DNA of 9,451 bases, taken from positions 1-9,451 of the forward strand of contig JAISKS010000013.1 in NCBI GenBank assembly GCA_031260825.1. Direction: 5' to 3'. The notes under the pieces were generated by a model, which was not told where the DNA came from, made no database searches, and saw only the letters and a list, made by a program, of their open reading frames with translations. How positions within the stretch are numbered: the stretch's first letter is position 1; every line of letters begins with the position of its first letter. Made by a program: the position numbers and the translations under genes. The DNA comes from Bifidobacteriaceae bacterium. GTDB taxonomy: Bacteria > Actinomycetota > Actinomycetes > Actinomycetales > Bifidobacteriaceae. Of the stretch, positions 7,475-9,451 are shown piece after piece.

Positions 7475-7804
7475 ATGGTAAAAATAAATCAAGATGAATT
7501 AATATTCGACACGTCTAGAGGACAGCTTATTCTTAATAAAATGGAGTCTGATGTATCTCATGATAATTCGAGTATATATTTGACTCCATCAGAATTTGAA
7601 ATATTATATTTATTATTAGAAAATAAATCTGAACTAATTTCAAAACAAGAAATTTGTTGTAGAGCTTTGTTATATCAGTCCGATTTAAATACAAGAACTG
7701 TTGATACACATTTATACAATATAAAGAAAAAGCTAAAATTAATTAATCCCGATTTAGACAAATTTATTAGATGTTATCCAGGTCGTGGTTATAGAATAGA
7801 TTAA
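7475..7804 (+). CDS. Stand-alone OmpR/PhoB-type winged-helix DNA-binding protein
   Basis: A 109-residue cytoplasmic transcription regulator consisting almost entirely of a Trans_reg_C domain. It shows LTPSEFEILYLLLEN (36-50), SKQEI (56-60), the recognition helix around NTRTVDTHLYNIKKKL (72-87) and the wing with PGRGYRI (102-108). There is no receiver domain, sensor or membrane segment; residues 1-34 form only the N-terminal beta sheet. It therefore cannot be a phosphorylated response regulator in the usual way and may respond to its own level, a partner protein or nothing. Family members bind head-to-tail direct repeats about one helical turn apart, and such an array (five 10-bp units) begins 17 bp after its stop codon. 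I infer it controls the following operon. Arginine is AGA in 5 of 6 cases, like the next gene and unlike glgB. Confidence 0.85.
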   Translation: MVKINQDELIFDTSRGQLILNKMESDVSHDNSSIYLTPSEFEILYLLLENKSELISKQEICCRALLYQSDLNTRTVDTHLYNIKKKLKLINPDLDKFIRCYPGRGYRID

Positions 7805-7820
7805 TTTTAATAAAATATAT

Positions 7821-7870
7821 CTTGACACATCTTGACATGTTTTGACATGTTTTGACACATCTTGACATAA
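7821..7870 (+). repeat. Five tandem 10-bp TTGACA repeats, probable operator array
   Basis: Five units of exactly 10 bp: CTTGACACAT, CTTGACATGT, TTTGACATGT, TTTGACACAT, CTTGACATAA. TTGACA is invariant in all five. The 10-bp period puts every unit on the same face of the helix. The array ends 25 bp before the TG of the promoter at 7896, so it covers about -90 to -41, a typical activator position for OmpR/PhoB or SARP-type winged-helix proteins. TTGACA equals the sigma-70 -35 consensus, but none of the copies is 16-18 bp from a -10. Confidence 0.85.
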
Positions 7871-7895
7871 TCTACTGTATTAATTCAATAATTAG

Positions 7896-7904
7896 TGTTA
7901 TAAT
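7896..7904 (+). promoter_or_regulatory. Extended -10 promoter of the membrane-protein operon
   Basis: TG at 7896-7897, one base, perfect TATAAT at 7899-7904. Predicted transcription start is about 7911, leaving a 27-nt leader. The -35 position (about 7876-7881, TGTATT) is poor, which fits a promoter that needs activation from the upstream repeat array. Confidence 0.75.
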
Positions 7905-7927
7905 CAAAACAGATATAAACTAGAAAT

Positions 7928-7931
7928 AGGA
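7928..7931 (+). promoter_or_regulatory. Shine-Dalgarno of the 12-codon ORF
   Basis: AGGA (in ATAGGAAAT) lies 6 nt before the ATG at 7938. It serves the short ORF and not the membrane protein, whose start at 7969 is 37 nt away. Confidence 0.6.
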
Positions 7932-7937
7932 AATAAA

Positions 7938-7976
7938 ATGAAAAATGTAAATTTTAATAAAAAATATTATGCCTAA
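7938..7976 (+). CDS. 12-residue micro-ORF overlapping the membrane protein start
   Basis: MKNVNFNKKYYA, with a well-placed SD, is the first frame of the predicted transcript. Its end overlaps the next gene by 8 nt: the downstream ATG is at 7969-7971 and this frame stops at TAA 7974-7976. The downstream gene has no SD of its own, so translation of this frame probably feeds ribosomes to it by coupling. The peptide is basic in the middle and ends in YYA. In lactococcin 972-type loci a precursor of roughly 90 residues with a signal peptide occupies this place, and this ORF is far too short for that. It is either a coupling leader or a tiny secreted or signalling peptide; the sequence cannot decide. 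Confidence 0.5.
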   Translation: MKNVNFNKKYYA

Positions 7977-9451
7977 TATTAATCTACAAAAAAATGTTAT
8001 ATTTATTAACATTTTGGCTGTATTTATAATTTGTACATTTTCAGTATATTATGAAATAACTAATACTATTGAATCTATTAAAGGTAGTAAAACTACAATT
8101 TTAATAGATTCAATAGACCCTTCTCTTTCAAATCAAGAAATTCTTGAAATATTAAATAGTTATTCATCCGAAACTGATTCTAATCTTTTTTTAACTAAGT
8201 TAGGATTTGATAACAAAAGAACAACAATTGATTTATTTAGTATAATAGGCAATACTGATTTATATAATAAATCAGTATCTAATAAATATTATAAATCACC
8301 TTCTCCTAAATTTTTAATAAATTTACTTGACAGTAAAGATATAGGATATAAATCCTTATCAGGCAATTACTGGTCGACTGCCGATTATTCGACTGCCATT
8401 TCTCATTCTGATATTTTGTTAGATGCTGGAATAAATGCTAGATTTTCAAAAATTACCAGTTTAGATTCGCTGGTTATGTTTTGCCAAACTATTATTATGA
8501 ATAAACTATATTTTATTTTAATAGCTTTATTAATCGGAATTTTTTATTCTTTATTTTACCAAATTTCTAAATCTATTAAAATTATTAACGTATATAAACT
8601 ATTTGGGTGTACTTCTGTGGAAGCATTTTTTAAGATATATAAACCAATTCTTGCCAACAGTTCAATTATATTAATATTTGGATTATTATTTTTTATTGTA
8701 TTTCAGTATTTCTATAATGATTTAAGCTCAGTTTATTTTTTCAGTAAAACTTATTTGATTATTACATTATTTATATTGATTTTTGAATTTCTATGCATTT
8801 TGCTTTCTAATATCTTATTATCAAAAAATATAAAAATTCAAAATGCTATAAAAGGAAAAGGGAAAAATTTTGTTGTTAATATAGCAACATTTACATCACA
8901 GACAATTTTATGTATATTATTATTTTCACTCTTATCTATTACAACTGTTAATATTTCAAGATTATCAACAAATATAAATACACTTTATAAATTTAATGAT
9001 ATAAATAATTTCTACTCATTTAATCTAGGTTATAAAGTAATACAAAAATCTGCCTCTGAAGATGTGGGCAATTATTTTAGAGATATTGATAAAAGTGGAA
9101 ATTTACTCATTGTTGAGAGACAAAAAGAAAATTTGGGAGATCAAGAAGATCCTGAAAATCCTATGGAATCAGCAAAACCGTCTAATTCATTAATTGTAAA
9201 TAATAAATTTATCAACAAACAACCTGTAATTTCAATTAATGGTGAGTCGATTGACGATCTAGAAAATAATGATGGAAAATTCTATTTGTTAATACCGGAA
9301 AATTTAAAAATTTCTGATGATAGAATAATACAAAAATCAAATTTGTTTCTTTACAATAATATATCTGACTTAGAAATGGCAAATAATCCAACAGATGAAT
9401 ATATAAAGGCAGAACAAGCAATCGATGATTTTAGAAATATATATGACTATG
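7969..9451 (+). CDS. Bacteriocin-associated integral membrane protein-like (DUF1430/FtsX-like), partial at right edge
   Basis: 494 codons are open and continue past the window. ATG 7969 is the first start: TAA at 7948-7950 is in frame upstream, and the next ATG would lose the first membrane segment. Layout: TM1 about 9-28, an extracellular region of about 150 residues, TM2 about 179-198, a cytoplasmic coupling-helix-like loop (YKLFGCTSVEAFFKIY, 209-224), TM3 about 229-248, TM4 about 262-284, a basic loop with IKGKGKN (294-300), TM5 about 303-325, then a second extracellular region to the edge. This half-repeated FtsX/MacB-like plan, the KGK loop, and the pair VNNKFI...NGESI and LLIPENLK resemble the lactococcin 972-associated family (DUF1430). 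That family is paired with an ABC ATPase and linked to export or immunity. The last membrane segments should lie downstream. All 7 arginines are AGA. Confidence 0.75.
   Translation, partial: MPNINLQKNVIFINILAVFIICTFSVYYEITNTIESIKGSKTTILIDSIDPSLSNQEILEILNSYSSETDSNLFLTKLGFDNKRTTIDLFSIIGNTDLYNKSVSNKYYKSPSPKFLINLLDSKDIGYKSLSGNYWSTADYSTAISHSDILLDAGINARFSKITSLDSLVMFCQTIIMNKLYFILIALLIGIFYSLFYQISKSIKIINVYKLFGCTSVEAFFKIYKPILANSSIILIFGLLFFIVFQYFYNDLSSVYFFSKTYLIITLFILIFEFLCILLSNILLSKNIKIQNAIKGKGKNFVVNIATFTSQTILCILLFSLLSITTVNISRLSTNINTLYKFNDINNFYSFNLGYKVIQKSASEDVGNYFRDIDKSGNLLIVERQKENLGDQEDPENPMESAKPSNSLIVNNKFINKQPVISINGESIDDLENNDGKFYLLIPENLKISDDRIIQKSNLFLYNNISDLEMANNPTDEYIKAEQAIDDFRNIYDY

Noticed and set aside
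7804..7816. ATTTTA-A-TAAAAT as terminator of the regulator gene
   Set aside because: It has a one-base centre and only A-T pairs, so it cannot form a useful hairpin, and no U-run follows.
7821..7870. CRISPR-like array
   Set aside because: Units are 10 bp and contiguous with no spacers, far below CRISPR repeat and spacer sizes.
7862..7904. The last TTGACA as the -35 of the downstream promoter
   Set aside because: The gap to TATAAT at 7899 is 31 bp. None of the five copies lies 16-18 bp from any TATAAT-like hexamer.
9236..9421. A minus-strand frame of 61 codons near the right edge
   Set aside because: It lies opposite the continuous membrane protein frame and has no SD or recognisable feature.

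Overview
The window reads as an AT-rich bacterial chromosome segment with every gene on the + strand. The three metabolic enzymes and the permease look most like actinobacterial (Bifidobacteriaceae-like) proteins. This shows in the dihydrouridine synthase with a PRG...LP..WL tail, in the long branching enzyme with an extra N-terminal domain, and in the permease termini. Two promoters would give transcripts that begin at, or one or two bases before, a start codon, a habit common in Actinomycetota. The assignment rests on remembered protein features, not a search. A low-GC actinobacterium (gut or insect symbiont type) is my first guess, and a Patescibacteria/Saccharibacteria-type genome is the alternative.

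Left part (1-4665): an extended -10 promoter, a leader holding a possible 18-residue upstream peptide and a hairpin, then glgB (branching enzyme) and glgX (debranching enzyme). These two act on glycogen in opposite directions: GlgB makes alpha-1,6 branches and GlgX removes them. All catalytic residues are present in both.

Middle (4687-7445): a tRNA-dihydrouridine synthase directly behind glgX, carrying an unusual ~32-residue insertion made of a hairpin-forming stretch plus two 14-residue tandem repeats. Next is an APC-superfamily amino acid permease of the CAT type. Its promoter overlaps a perfect inverted repeat, and its GTG start lies at the predicted +1 of the message.

Right part (7475-9451): the most interesting region. 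A stand-alone OmpR/PhoB-type winged-helix DNA-binding protein without a receiver domain is followed by five head-to-tail 10-bp repeats with core TTGACA. Then come a perfect extended -10, a 12-codon ORF with its own Shine-Dalgarno, and, overlapping it, a large membrane protein that runs off the window. That protein resembles the bacteriocin-associated integral membrane family (DUF1430, lactococcin 972-type immunity/export, FtsX-like). Composition becomes clearly more AT-rich here and arginine is almost always AGA. I read it as a small, probably acquired, peptide-export or immunity module with its own regulator and tandem operator; the ATPase partner would be expected just beyond the right edge.

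No rRNA, tRNA, CRISPR, transposase or convincing intrinsic terminator was seen. No gene-free stretch exceeds 300 bases; the longest, 7805-7937, holds the repeat array and promoter.
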